Assembly (NCBI GenBank): GCA_008638375.1
Contig: CM018051.1
Location: forward strand, 9,039,387-9,103,386
DNA: 64,000 bases
DNA from: Nyssa sinensis
Lineage: Eukaryota > Streptophyta > Magnoliopsida > Cornales > Nyssaceae
Direction of reading: 5' to 3'
Shown piece after piece: positions 25,095-38,034 of the stretch. The translations under genes and the position numbers were made by a program. Numbering within the stretch: the stretch's first letter is position 1; each line of letters opens with the position of its first letter. The notes beneath the pieces are model-generated. The model made no database searches. It worked only from the letters and a program-made list of their open reading frames with translations, and was not told the origin of the DNA.

Positions 25095-26279
25095 CACACG
25101 AGCGGAGTAAGATATTCATTTTTTTTTTTGGGAAAAATTTTAGGAGAGAATTTTTATTTTTAAAAGTTGGGATGGAGATTTTATGGAAAAAAAATTATTC
25201 TCAAAATTGGAGGGAGATTTACATATAAATTTCTTTTATTTTGCAAAATTTGGAATTAGAAACTTCATCTCAAAACTATAAGTGCAATTTAAATATATAT
25301 ATGGCAGATTCAAAAAATTTAGTATATTTTAACATGATCTTTCATATATGATTAGACTTAATTAACCCCTGCATCAATTTATATTATCATTAATTCATAC
25401 GTATTATGGGAGTAATGGCAAGGTATGAATACGAGACTTAAAAACTTTTAGCATATTCTGATATTATGTTAAATTATTAACTTATTTAAAAACTTAAGTT
25501 GTTAAAAGAACATCAATATAACTTTAATATTACATCATCTAACAATACTAAATGCTAATACAATATTAAATTATAGAAATGCCATATGTTTGGTCTTGCT
25601 TTCATTCTCCTTCTCAAAAATAAATAAATATATATATATATATATATTAAATTACAAACTACATGTATAAACATAACTTCAAGTTTGTCGATATTACTTA
25701 TTATTTTTATTAAATAATATGAACAACACATCAACATATGTTGTCCCACGGAATTAAAGAATTAGGATTAAAGTCATGCCCAATATTATATATAATCATA
25801 TATGTATGTATATATATACATATAGGATGAGCCTAATGTATTTCTCAATTTCACTCATGTACTTTTAATACATTACGTGTGAATAGAAATGCATGAATAT
25901 AAAAGGACATTGTTTGAACCGGTGATGGCCTCAACTGGGCCAGCCCAGGCCAAAAAATGTTCAATACAAAGTCATGGTGATGGCCTCAACTGGGCAAGCC
26001 CATAAACTCCCAAAAGGAACCCAATTCCATCTTTAATAAAGTGGAGGCCGTACGGCAAACTGGCCCCACCATCACTAGAAAGAAGTTATATATCACCAAA
26101 ACTTGAGATTGTGACAGATGGCGGCCTTCCCTTCCAAGAAAGGAACCCAATATCTCATCTGCACTCTTCCCTCCAACAGTAACCGGTTAATGTTCCCACA
26201 CATTACCCACTACCATACTATACCACAACCTCTCTCTCTCTCACAAACACACACCCACACACACACATGCTCTCTGCAA
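22021..26279. other. Intergenic DNA between two divergent genes
   Basis: The left side is the promoter of the minus-strand CTL gene, with a poly-A tract, a TA run at 22136-22151 and a short CG run at 22154-22168. The right side is the promoter of the plus-strand GT14 gene. Between them are TA microsatellites (22527-22542, about 25060-25083 and 25626-25648), a TC/CA tract (about 22850-22882), a MITE at 24110-24338 and otherwise anonymous AT-rich sequence. No gene was seen. Confidence 0.6.
24110..24338. mobile_element. Long-TIR MITE, about 230 bp
   Basis: The two halves form an inverted repeat with arms of about 100 bp. Both ends begin AAATTACACGGA when read inward, and both arms contain the block AACAAACACACT followed by a TTTTGAA-containing stretch. 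The arms are roughly three-quarters identical by eye. AAATTACAC termini with long arms resemble Mutator-like MITEs. A clear target duplication was not found, as the left flank is a poly-A run. Confidence 0.65.
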
Positions 26280-29200
26280 ATGGGTATCAAAGCTTTCATG
26301 ATCTCTTTCATGCTAGCTTCACTTCTATTCTCTCTCCTCTACATACCAACCCAACTATCAAGACCCATCAATATATTCAACCCAAGTAAAAGCTTCATCA
26401 TCCCAAAATCCAGCAAGCCATACCCAGTGACCTTTGCTTACTTGATCTCAGCATCCAGAGGCGACACAGCAAAGCTGAAACGCACGCTGCGTGCGCTCTA
26501 CCATCCAGGCAATTCCTATCTGATTCACATGGACTATGATGCTCCTGAGTCTGAGCAGAAGGAGATGGCTAATTTCGTGTCCAGTGAGCCTGTTTTCAGC
26601 AAAGTGGGTAATGTTTGGATTGTTGGGAAGCCTAATTTGGTCACCTACAGAGGTCCAACCATGCTTGCTACTACTCTTCATGCAATGTCTATGCTTTTGA
26701 GGATTGCAAAATGGGATTGGTTTATTAATCTCAGTGCTTCTGACTATCCATTAGTAACCCAAGATGGTATGGTGAGTGACCCTTTATTGTTTATTATTCT
26801 TCTTTTTCTTTTTAATCTACCCCTCTTTCTCTCTCAAATTTTGTGCATCTTTAGTGATAATTTGATGGCCCTTTTTCTATAATGATCAGATCTAATCTAT
26901 GCCTTCTCTGCCTTGCCAAAAGATCTCAATTTCATACAGCACAGCAGTCATTTGGGTTGGAAACAGTAAGAGACTTTGTTCTATGCTCAGTTGTGGTCTT
27001 CCAATCTTTGCTCTGAAAAAAAAACACACACACACATATGTATATATATATATATATATACTTATTCCTACAAATTTGCAGGAATAAGAGAGGAAAGCCA
27101 ATCATAATAGACCCAGGTCTCCATAGCCTTAATAAATCAGAGATCTGGTGGGTTATCAAACAGAGGACTCTCCCAACTGCTTTCAAGCTTTATACAGGTT
27201 CTCCCCTTTTCTTTTTCCCTTATTTGTGTGGAGGATATATTTCTTAAGGAATTTTTGGCACCTTCCTTAACGTTTAAATGACATGGCCTTCAAATTCTTA
27301 TTACTAGCATGTGAACTTCTGAAAAGACTACAGCCACATAAAGTTAACAAGTACATGGTGCATGTCTTAATTAGATAACAAAATAAAAATATTTTATTCA
27401 CCAAAAAAGCATATAATAAAATAATTTTATTATAGGGTTTCTTTCAAACTGGGCACTTATCATGTGACAATGGCGTACTAGATTAAAATACAGAAAATGT
27501 CAAGATCATAAGGGCCCAATTTGAAAACCACCAGCTTTTCCTCTCCCTTTGAGGCTTGAGGTGGTGTGCTGTCATGACTCATTAGCTTGCTTCGTTTACT
27601 GAATTGAATCCTATCAATTACCAGTCTACCTAACTAATGTTGGCGACCTAAAATCACCTTTTAACCACCTGATTTAGCATTAAATTTACCATAACCACCA
27701 TATTATAGAGGTTGGATTTCATGGTGGCAAATCTCCAAATCCATCTTACTGAGGAACATATCTTTTAGAGGCACCATTTTAAAGAGGGAAGAACCAAAAC
27801 CTAGAAGATTAATGTTGCATGATCAAGAAAATGCACATGTTAATGTTGGAAAGCATGTGCTTTCCTGCCGAAGTGGCATGTACCATTACTCCGTTTGGGA
27901 TTGTGGTAGAACGAACAAGCGTTTAAGACAAAAGTTTCCTGGAGGAGCTTCTCACACAACGCTCATAATAGCGGTGCGGGCTGCTGGGCCAAACACACAC
28001 CAATAAGTTGTGTGGAGAGATGGTAGTTGGTATACATGGAAGATGTCGGTGTATCAAATACAGTCACCAAATTGTCTTCACCTGTTCACTGTCTAATATA
28101 ATCTTAAATTTTATTGAAAAGTTGGGTTCTTTTGTTTTGAGATCTTAGAAGGATTGTGTTAATTCAACTCACCCGGTGAATGAATTGGGTGACCTTTTTA
28201 GGTGCTAATTTGAACCCTTTCTTTAATCTATCACCATTCACTATTATTACATATATGGAAAAGGAAAATTAGGAACATTTTGAAAGAAAATTGTGCATGC
28301 ACTGGTTCTCTATGCGTGTTGGTTCCAAACACATCCTAAGAACAATTTAATTCAATGCAGATTGATTGGGTTACATAGTTTTAACAGTGGCATAAATTCA
28401 AAATTGTAAAACCCAAAAAAAAAAAAACCATACCCAAAAACTCTTGTATTTGATCTGGCTAACTTTCAAAACTCATTGTTTCACTCTGCCCCAAGCTATT
28501 TTTTTGGCCAAATTTTCGCCTTTAGACCTTGAATTGCGCATATTTACTATTTTTTAAACATTCTGTTTTTACAATTACTTTGCTTAGAAAATTTGAATTG
28601 AATTATTGTTTTTGACAGTCTTTCTTCTATTCTTATCTAGTTTCCAAATTTGAACTTAACTTAAAGTTCGCCACCTTTTTCATTTACCCTATGTTCTTAT
28701 TATTTCCCAACTTTTATAGGATTCACTTACTGTCTTGGTTTTCTCCTCAAATGAAGAGTTTGCTTTCTATATAAATATGATATGATAATTTCTATATAAA
28801 TATGATATGATAAACTTCAATGATTCAATTTTTTCCAATAATATTACATATTTTATTTTTAGATAATTATTCACTCATGTTTGTAGTATATTGCAGAGCT
28901 CAATTTACGTTTCGTGTTGCATCACTTTTTAATAACTTCCCAACACTGCAAGAATCAAATCCATCTTTGTTTTGCAGTTGCTTTACAAATTATGAAGAAA
29001 CAACATACAACATAGGAAACAATGTTGGATGCATCACTAAATTGCACTATCCTTGTATGCAGGTTCAGCTTGGACAATATTATCCAGATCCTTTGCAGAA
29101 TACTGCATAGTAGGATGGGACAATCTCCCTAGAACTCTCCTTCTATACTACACAAATTTTGTGTCATCTCCTGAAGGGTACTTCCAGACAGTCATCTGCA

Positions 29201-29580
29201 ATTCTGACGACTACAAGAACACCACCTTGAACCATGATCTTCACTACATTACCTGGGACACGCCGCCAAAGCAACACCCGAGGTCCCTTGGACTTAAAGA
29301 TTACAGAAGAATGGTTCTAAGCAACCGCCCATTCGCAAGGAAGTTCAAGCAAAATGACCATGCTCTTAACAAGATTGATCGCGAGCTTCTTAAGAGACGC
29401 CATGGACAATTCTCGTATGGAGCTTGGTGTTCTAAGAGTGGAAAGAGGCACAATAACTGCTCGGATTTGCAGAGTGAGAAATATGGTGTTCTAACTCCTG
29501 GAACAGGTTCAAGAAGGTTGAGAACTTTGCTAACAAAGCTGGTTTCTTCTCAGAATTTCAATAAGAAGCAATGTAAATGA
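26280..29580 (+). CDS. GT14 family beta-glucuronosyltransferase (GlcAT14-like)
   Basis: Four exons: 26280-26766, 26890-26965, 27082-27197 and 29063-29580, with phases that join without a stop to give 398 residues. It is a Golgi type II membrane protein with an N-terminal signal anchor (about 5-22). The 'Branch' domain follows, starting VTFAYLISASRGD, with IHMDYDAP, KWDWFINLSASDYPL, FIQHSSHLGW, IIIDPGLH and a WTILSRSFAEYC segment characteristic of GT14 enzymes. Arabidopsis GlcAT14A-C add glucuronic acid to arabinogalactan-protein side chains. The exon 1 donor is GATG|GTATGG: using the next GT four bases on would create a stop. An in-frame ATG at 26118 would add 54 residues of His/Thr low complexity and was rejected as 5' UTR. 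Intron 3 is 1.9 kb and contains a small direct repeat (about 28766-28815) but no exon. Confidence 0.93.
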
Positions 29581-30502
29581 TTTAAATTGTTTATATACAT
29601 ATATAATAAAAACAAGAGTTTGGTTGTCGTGCTTGAGTTGCTTGCTTTCACTCTATCGCTTTCGTCGTATTTAACTTGAGCTGTTTGCTTCTGTTGATGA
29701 CTTTTGAGCTTTTTTATTGTTGGCTTTCAAATTTTTTGGGGTAATTTTTAGGGTAATTTCAATCCGAGTTTGACTCGAGTCTAATTATTAATTTTAATTT
29801 TTAATTTTGTTAATAAATTGTTAATTTTTTTTTTATTTTGATTATACACTAAAAGTCTTAATAATTTCTTCTAATATCTTATTCTAAAAGAAACTAAAAA
29901 TCTTTAAAATAATTTTTTTAATATAATTTAATTTTAAAAAAATATTAAAGATCAATAAGTTTTAAAAATTATAAAAATATAAATAATAATTTTTGAAAGG
30001 AATTCTTGTTACTCTACTGATAGATAGATAACTAAAGTATTAAAAATATAATATATAAAATATTGAATTCGGATTCGGGTTAGGCTTGGGTTTTCAAAGT
30101 CTCAACCCAAGTCCTATCCTAATTTAGATCGGGCTTGAGATCTTTTGACCAAGTCCAATCCAAAGTGTAAAAAATAAAGTCCAAGTCCTAAAAAATTAGG
30201 GCCAGACTCGAATTGGGTTCAGGTTAACCCGTCCAAGTTGCACCCCTAGTATTCCTATAATACTTAGAGGCTAAACACTGCATTCACTAATCATAAACAA
30301 ACATATCCAAAATGAATGGGTTGTCATTCTTTACCAGTTCGGATAAGCAGGTTCTCATTTATTGTCATTACTTGTAAAAATGTTAAATAATTTCATGAGA
30401 GTTTTACTAAGCGTGTGAGTAATTTCAATCTTTTGTCATGCGTTTTCAACCGATAGTATTTTGAAGCAAAATATTGTGATAAGTAAATCACCATCGATTG
30501 TA
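29581..30502. other. 3' UTR and intergenic DNA with a degenerate hAT-like MITE
   Basis: After the GT14 stop there is AT-rich sequence. From about 29740 to 30249 it has the look of the GGGGTGCA-type MITE: GACTCGAG/GGGTT motifs at the left, CTCGAATTGGGTT and GCACCCCTAG at the right. The target duplication is not convincing (GTAATTTT and GTATTCCT). No gene was seen. Confidence 0.4.
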
Positions 30503-30925
30503 GACATTTACAAACATAAGATACAAAACATGTGAACAACTTTTCTCAAATCGGAAGCATATACGTAACATATAGTTCAGATGTAAATATTTTAAGTTCT
30601 AATACATATCGACAAAATTTCCCTTTTGGTAATGGGATATAAAATTCATGTTGAAATTGCCTTTTCGACAATGAGTTGAAATTGCTTTTTTGACAATGTG
30701 TTGAAATTTAAAAATAGGATAATAAAATATTTATTTGCGTGAATGTTGATTCAAAAACCTTCTATGACATTTTTTATTATGCTTGATCAATTCAACGAAA
30801 AAATCGACGTTGACTCAAACTCTAAGTTTTCAAAAGGTCACAAGGACCTAACCAAAATGTCATATTGACCTAGCGAAAGAGATCTCTTGGTCTTTAGGTA
30901 GGCCTAATGAAAGTGAGTCTAAGAG
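30503..30925 (+). repeat. Local tandem duplication, copy 1 (unoccupied)
   Basis: This segment is repeated at 31074-31298 and continues at 39871-40060. Shared landmarks in order are CATTTACAAACA, TCAAATCGGAAGCATATA, GGTAATGGGATATAAAATTC, GTGTTGAAATTTAAAAATAG, TTTGCGTGAATGTTGATTC and AAAGGTCACAAGGAC. In this copy the sequence runs uninterrupted through the point where the second copy is split by a retrotransposon. Confidence 0.85.
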
Positions 30926-31298
30926 ATCTTACCAGGAAAGTTCTTATGTACTAATTTATCTTGTATTAATTATCATTATCGAAAACATGAAGGTTTATTC
31001 AAATCCTTTCATTTGAAGGAATACATTTTTGAAGAAGAAATAATTGGTACTATTTTTAAATTAAAATCATTTGAACATTTACAAACACAAGATACAAAAC
31101 ATTTGAACAACTTTTCTCAAATCGGAAGCATATATGTAACACATAGTTCAAATGTAAATATTTTAAGTTATAATACATATTGACAAAATTGCCCTTTCGG
31201 TAATGGGATATAAAATTCATGTTGAAATTGTCTTTTTGACAATGAATTGAAATTGCTTTTTTGACAATGTGTTGAAATTTAAAAATAGGATGATAATC

Positions 31299-33183
31299 TG
31301 TAATACCTTGACCCATGGTAACTGAGCCAAGAAAGCCTAATGCTACGATGATGAAATAAACGGTTTGAAGTTCAATGATTTTGAATATATGGACAAATGC
31401 CAGGGCAATTGAATAGTGGAAAAAAAAAGGGAAATAAAAATAAAAATTTAAAAGGGGAATAAAACAAAGTGTAAAATAAAAATAAAATAAGAAATAAATA
31501 AAAATAAATAAATAAATAAATAAATATAAATAAAAATAAAATAGGAATTAGAAAGAAATAAAAATGGGAATCTATATATATATATATATACATATATATG
31601 GATATAAATATATATATATATATGCATATATGTAGATGTATATATATAAAGCTATAAGTAGACATATATATATATATATACACATATATATGGATATAAA
31701 TATATATGTGCATATATGTAGATGTATATATATAAAGCTAAAAGTAGACACACACACACACACACATATATATATATGTGAGTGTGTGTTATGTAGTTAC
31801 ATAAAAAAAAAATTTGTAACGGTGGCATAATGGAGGGGGAGGGGGGTTACAATTCAAGAGAGAGAGAAAGTGAAGAGTTGGGTGGGGGTTATAAAATTAG
31901 GCATGCATTGCATGCGTGAGGAAACTAAAAAAAAGGGGGGGAAAGAGAAGCAGACAGAGGGAGGAAGAAAGGGAAGAGGGTAGACGGCTACAGGAAAGGG
32001 ACAGCGAAGAAGAAAAAAAAAAGGGCAAGTCAAAAGGAAAGGAGAAAGTCACGGGATACTAGGACACTGATAAGGTAAGTAAATTCCTATCTTTGATACG
32101 TGGTTTCCAAGCCACGATCTTTCCATTACTGCCAACCTTGTACTCATATATGTATTCACTGTCATTGTTCCCCACTATGGATATTGTTCTACCTGGTGGA
32201 TGCCTATTGGTTGATGTTGCATGACTGATTCATTTCATTGATGTCTATTTATTGTATGTTATGTTATGATGTTCCATGTTTTGTACATTCATATGGAATA
32301 CTATAGAATCTTAAATTATGTTAAGTATCGGGTTTTGTGCTCAGTCACATTACCCATCTGATGCTATCTGATTGACTGGGACTTACGGGTCAAAAAGGAC
32401 ATATGGCAATTACGGCGTTTTTACGCAGTAAGGTTAATGGACATTTTATATGCATTATGTTAATGGGGGTATGCCGGGCCCCAAAAGACCGAAGGTCTGT
32501 CAAACCTTGAACAGAGTAAAGGCATCATCCATGTTAATTGATATAGTTCTATGTTGATTGGTTTGATTTATTGGACTTGATTGTGACCGTTTCATTATGG
32601 CAGTATTTATGTTGATTGTGTTCATTGAGCCTATTCTATATTCATGCTACGTTGTTACTCTTGACGGTTTTTCATTGGTTACCCTTGACTGTTATTGTAC
32701 CTTGTCACTCATTGGCCATTGTGGCATTTTGCAGTTGACTGCAATCGTTGTCATGACTGGCTATTATGTTACCTTGACTTGTATTCATCTATGTCATTCC
32801 CACCCGTATTGGGGATAGGCTTTTACTTACTGAGCTGTGTTAGCTCACCCTTTCATTATACTTTTCAGGTGAGAATGCTATGAAACCACAGTAAGAGATC
32901 CAGAGTGTAGGGAGACGGTTAAGGAGCACAGTAGAATACAGTAGCTCTCCCATGCACTCACCACCTAAAACAATGGTTTATGTTTAAGTTATGTTGGTTT
33001 ATTTTTGGTCTATGTTTGGATTTGTTAGACTTATTTCAGTTTTGGAACAATGATTTAATAAGACTTCCGCACTTTAATATTATGGTTATATTTCTTATTG
33101 TTATCATTGGTAAAAGAATGAAAAAAGTAGGGACGTCCATTGGGTCGGCCCCACGACACGAGATCCGCATAGGATGGGTTTCG
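31299..33183 (+). repeat. 5' LTR of the Ty3/gypsy element, 3' end deleted
   Basis: Matches the 3' LTR (38035-39870) over its length, but stops at GGTTTCG. The last bases present in the 3' copy (GGTCGTGACA) are missing. It has an extra internal TA/CA-rich segment (about 31680-31770), and lacks a short CCTCCGGGTCAATT-containing insertion found at about 39041-39061 in the other LTR. Confidence 0.9.
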
Positions 33184-33184
33184 A

Positions 33185-33200
33185 GTATCAGAGCACGGTT
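33185..33200 (+). other. Remnant primer-binding site (tRNA-Met type)
   Basis: GTATCAGAGCACGGTT follows the truncated LTR. Plant Ty3 elements usually have TGGTATCAGAGC here. The first two bases and the LTR terminus were lost together in one deletion. Confidence 0.75.
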
Positions 33201-33355
33201 TTAGGTGCTTGAGAGTCATGGGAGATGGGACTAGGACACTAGAACTGTTAAGTCTAAGAGGCAGCCGATAGATAATACTGATACTACTATGTTAGACTTT
33301 ATGTGAATACTGACTATTATCTTACGTGAATATTACCTGAATGTCTTTTTCAGCA

Positions 33356-36300
33356 ATGGTTGACACAAGGGTGACTGCCGCTATGGACTGTATCGAACGT
33401 TTGGAACGATTGATGGAGAGTGCTATCGAAGCATTGCCTTAGAGTTAGGCTAGTACGAATCAGATAGGCACTAGCCAGCCAGCACAACAGGAACCGCCTG
33501 TCAACGTGGGCGCTAGTCAGGCGGCACAACAAGAGCAGCCAGCGAACCAGAATACTAGCCAGCCAGTGAGATGGGGGCGGCCTGCCAACAGGGGTAACTT
33601 TCAAAGGGAGGAGTATGATCCGGTGTTCCTCTATGAGCGGTTCCAGAAGATGAAGCCGCCATCCTTTGACGGTACCCAGGAAGCCATAGCTACAGAAGAG
33701 TGGCTCTTGGAAATAAACAGAATTTTTCGCATCTTTTCATGCACTGAGACACAGAAGGTGGCCTATGCCACGTATCGGTTCAAGGGAGCTGCCCACAAAT
33801 GGTGGATGCTTGAGGAGGCCAACGAGCCGAACATGGACTGGTAGCGTTTTACGACGATGTTCAATGAGAAGTACTCTCCCCGTGAAGTGAAGAATCGAGA
33901 AATTGTTGAGTTCATGGTACTGCAGCAGGGGTAATATGACAGTGGAACAGTATGAGGCCGCATTCGATAAGTTAGCCAGGCTCGCGCCGAATGTTATCAA
34001 TAGCGAGGATCTTAAGGCCCGAAAGTTTGAGGAGGGGCTACGGTGGGCCATTAAGGACAGAGTAAGGTCTCAGTGGTTACCTACCTTTAATGACGTAGTG
34101 GCCACCGCCAAAATAGTTGAGATGAGTGGCGAAGAGTTCGTCAAGAGACGGGCAAAGCAGAGGCCAGGTGGAGGTTAGAATCAGAGGACAGGGTCTTTTT
34201 CCTCTAGGCAATGACCCTCATTCACTAGACTCGGGACTGGATCCCGAACCACAAGGCCCAGTTTGAGGAGGCCAAGCACTACTGAGGGGGCCGTAACTAA
34301 ATGCCCCAATTGTTAGAAAATTCACAAGGGTCAGTGTTTGAAGGACAGTAATGTTTGTTATTATTGCGGCCAAGTGGGACATTTTGCTCGGGAGTGTCCT
34401 CAGAATAACAGAGCTATTACCAGTATTGCTTCGGTTAGGGCACCAGCACCAGCGCCAGCACTAGCACTCAGGGCACCAGCACCCGTGTCTACAGTAACAG
34501 CGAACAAGTCACCGAACCGCAAAAATGGACAAGGGAATGTTCCACAACAGGCCGGACGGGTTTTCGCCATAATGCCAGGGGATATTCAGGCTTCGACTTC
34601 TGTGGTAGCAGGTACTCTTTTAGTTTGTTCACAGCCTGCCCATGTTTTATTTGATACTAGTTCTACGCACTCTTTTATATCCCTTGCATATGCTGCTAAG
34701 TTGAACAGATCGACAGAACCCCTAGGATACTTACTTAATATGACTGTACCATCGGGGCAATCATTAATGGGGGAGACCATGTATAAGAATTGTGAGATAC
34801 AGATTATGGGGGTGCCTTTATTTTTCGATCTGATACCATTAGAAATATGTGGGTTTGACATTATTCTTGGAATGGATTGGTTAACTGCAAATCATGCCAC
34901 GATAGATTGTGTGACCAAGAGAATGCTTATCCAAAGCCCTGGATTTCCGACCGTTGAGTTTGAGGAGACTGGAGTGGTTGCTCCACCTTATTTTGTTTCT
35001 GCTATACAGGCTAGTCGTTTGCTTCGCAAGGGGTGCCATGGTTTCTTGTGTAGCATCCAGGACACTGAGTCACAACAGCCTGTATTGGAGTAGATTCCCA
35101 TTGCTAGGGAATTCCCTGAGGTGTTTTTGGATGATCTTCCAAGGATGCTTGTTGATCGAGAGATTGAGTTTAGCATCGATGTACTGCCAGGCACTGCACC
35201 GATATCTAAGACACCCTACCGAATGGCCTCAGCTGAGCTGAAGGAGTTAAAGTTACAGTTACAGGAACTATTAGACAAGGGTTTTATATGACCCAGTTCA
35301 TCACCATGGGGTGCACCTGTATTGTTTGTTAAGAAGAAAGATGGGACTATGAGGCTATGTATAGACTACCGAGAATTGAATAAGGTTACCATCAAAAATA
35401 GGTATCCACTGCCAAGAGTAGATGATTTATTTGACCAGCTGAAGGGGGCTCAGGTGTTTTCAAAGATTAATCTAAGGTCTGGTTATCATCAATTGAAAGT
35501 TAGGCCCATAGACATTCAAAAGATGGCGTTCCGAACACGGTATGGACATTATGAGTTTTTGGTCATGCCTTTTGGAGTGACTAATGCTCCAGCCGCATTC
35601 ATGGACTTAACGAATAGAGTATTCAAGACGTACTTGGACGATTTTGTGATTGTATTCATTGATGATATTTTGGTCTATTCTAAAAAGCAGAAGGAACACG
35701 AGGTGCATTTGAGAAAGGTCTTACAGACGCTTGGGGAGCAAAAGTTGTACGCTAAGTTTAAGAAGTGTGAATTCTGGCTCCCAAGCATTTCCTTTTTAGG
35801 GCATGTGGTCAGTAAGGATGGGATCTCCATGGATCCCGAGAAGATAGAGGCTATTACCAGTTGGCCTCGACCAACTAATGTCACGGAGGTTCGTAGTTTC
35901 ATGGGTTTAGCTAGCTATTATCGGAGATTTGTCAAGGATTTTTCCAAGATAACCATGCCAATCACCCAGCTGACCAAGAAGAATACTCCATTTATCTGGA
36001 CTAAAGAGAGGGAGCAAAGTTTTCAAAAGCTGAAGAACCGATTGGTTACAGCTCCAATCCTGACAGTACCAGATGGGACAAAAGGCTTTGTGATCTACAG
36101 TGATGCCTCGCGCCAAGGCTTGGGATGTGTTCTGATGCAACAAGCAAAGGTAGTAGCTTATGCTTCACGGTAACTGATGACATATGAGAAGAACTACCCA
36201 ACTCATGACTTTGAGCTTGTAGCTATTTTTTTTGCATTGAAAATCTGGAGGCATTATCTGTATGGAGCTACCTGTGAGATTTTCACTGACCACAAGAACC

Positions 36301-37991
36301 TCAAGTACTTGTTTACGCAGAAAGAGCTCAATATGCGCCAACGACGTTGGTTGGAGTTGATCGAGGACTATAAGCTCAGTATTCAGTACCATCTAGGGAA
36401 AGTGAATGTTCTGGCTGATGCTCTTAGCAGGAAGTCGTCAGGGACTCTTGCTTACCTATTGACTACACAGGAAGAGCTACTACAAGATTTAGAGGCCATA
36501 GAGGTGGAGGTGATTTTGCCAAGTTCTAGGGCGATGTGTGCCAATGTCACAATCGGTCTTTCGATTGTTGACAAGATCAGGGAGTTACAGGCGCACGGCA
36601 ACAAGATTGTTAAGCTTCGTCAGGAGGTCGAGACTGGAGGGAATACAGATTTCTCTATACGAGATGGGGTGTTGTACTATCATGACATGATCTGCGTGCT
36701 AGACGTACCTGAGATTAAGAGGGAGATTCTTGATGAGGCACACAGTTCTAGATTTGCTATATACCCAGGAAACACAAAAATGTACCACAATATGAAGGGC
36801 ACTTACTGGTGGTCAAGAATGAAGAAGGATATAGCTGAGCACATTGCGCGATGTATGGAATGCCAACGGGTCAAGGTTGAGCATCAAAAGCCAGGAAGGC
36901 TTCTACAGTCATTGCCGATACTAGAGTGGAAATGGGAGCATATCACAATGGATTTTGTATCAGGGTTGCCTAAGACATCACATGGGAATGATTCTATATG
37001 GGTGATCGTCGATAGACTAACCAAGACAGCCCATTTTCTTGCAACCAAGACGACTCAGACTTTGGAACGATTGGTCGTGCTTTATATCAGGGAAATCGTT
37101 CGATTACATGGAGTCTCCGTATCCATTTTATCCGATCGAGATCCACGATTTGTATCTAAGTTCTGAAGGAGTCTACAGAAAGCTGTGGGCACTGAGTTGA
37201 GTCTTAGCACTGCATACCATCTTGAGACAGACAGACAGTCTGAGAGGACGATACAGACATTAGAGGACCTACTGAGATTTTATGTCATTGATTTTAAGGG
37301 AAGTTGGGAGGATCAGCTGCCATTAGTAGAGTTCACGTATAACAACAGTTACCAATCTAGTATTGGTATGGCACTGTATGAGGCACTATATGGAAAACAG
37401 TGTAGATCTCCATTATGTTGGACGAAAGTGGGTGATGGGAAACTATTTGGACCAGAGATAGTAAAGCAGACCACCGATAAGATTCATCTGATCAGGCAGC
37501 GTTTACTAGCAACTCAGAGTCGACAGAAGAGTTACGCCGACACGAGGAGACGAGAGTTGGAGTTCATGGCAGGTGACTACGTGTTCCTGAAGGTATCACC
37601 AATGAGAGGAGTGATTAGATTTGGCAAGAGAGGGAAACTAGGGCCACGATACATAGGACCGTTCAAGATTGTTGGACGAGTCGGACCAGTAGCATATCGG
37701 CTAGCATTGCCATCTGAGTTAGCTCACGTACATGATGTGTTCCATGTTTCGATGTTAAGAAAATGTGTGCACAACCCAGATCAGATAATCGAACATGAAC
37801 CGTTAGATGTACAGGAGGATTTGAGTTATGTTGAGCGGCTAGTACAAATCTTAGACCGACGAGAGCAAGTTTTACGGAACAAGACCATTCCATTAGTGAA
37901 AGTATTATGGAGGAATTCTCGACTAGAGGAAGCTACATGGGAACGAGAAGAAGAAATGCGTACACAGTATCCTCATTTATTTGTATCATGA
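33356..37991 (+). pseudogene. Gag-pol polyprotein of the Ty3/gypsy element, multiply broken
   Basis: One frame runs from an ATG at 33356 to the stop before 37992, with a single shift (an extra G in the run near 33927-33930). In-frame stops are at 33440, 33446, 33842, 34176, 34212, 34314, 35091, 35289, 36171 and 37164. Domains in order are: retrotransposon gag (about 33600-34150); CCHC zinc knuckle CYYCGQVGHFAREC (34356-34397); aspartic protease with FDTSSTHSF (about 34650), where the usual Gly of D-S/T-G is Ser; reverse transcriptase with FIDDILVYS (about 35655); RNase H (YSDAS near 36095 and [10 protein letters not shown] near 36280); integrase with HHCC finger ending CMECQRVK and core starting [10 protein letters not shown]; and a chromodomain-like tail. 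It is not expressible as one protein. Confidence 0.93.
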
Positions 37992-38021
37992 TTTAGTTAA
38001 GTTTGGGGACCAAACTTATTT

Positions 38022-38034
38022 AAGGGGGGGAGAA
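38022..38034 (+). other. Polypurine tract of the Ty3/gypsy element
   Basis: AAGGGGGGGAGAA lies directly before the 3' LTR start TGTAAT at 38035, the expected position of the plus-strand primer. Confidence 0.85.

Noticed and set aside
26118..26279. In-frame upstream ATG extending the GT14 protein by 54 residues
   Set aside because: The extension is CT/CA-repeat sequence giving His-Thr low complexity, and would bury the signal anchor. The ATG at 26280 gives a normal type II membrane protein.
27812..28006. 64-codon frame in GT14 intron 3 as an extra exon
   Set aside because: The flanking exons already join in frame across this intron with a continuous GT14 sequence, and the peptide resembles nothing known.
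31372..31830. Open frames made of Tyr-Ile repeats on both strands
   Set aside because: They are translations of TA microsatellites within the 5' LTR; the same occurs at about 22100-22230, 25050-25090 and 38100-38340.
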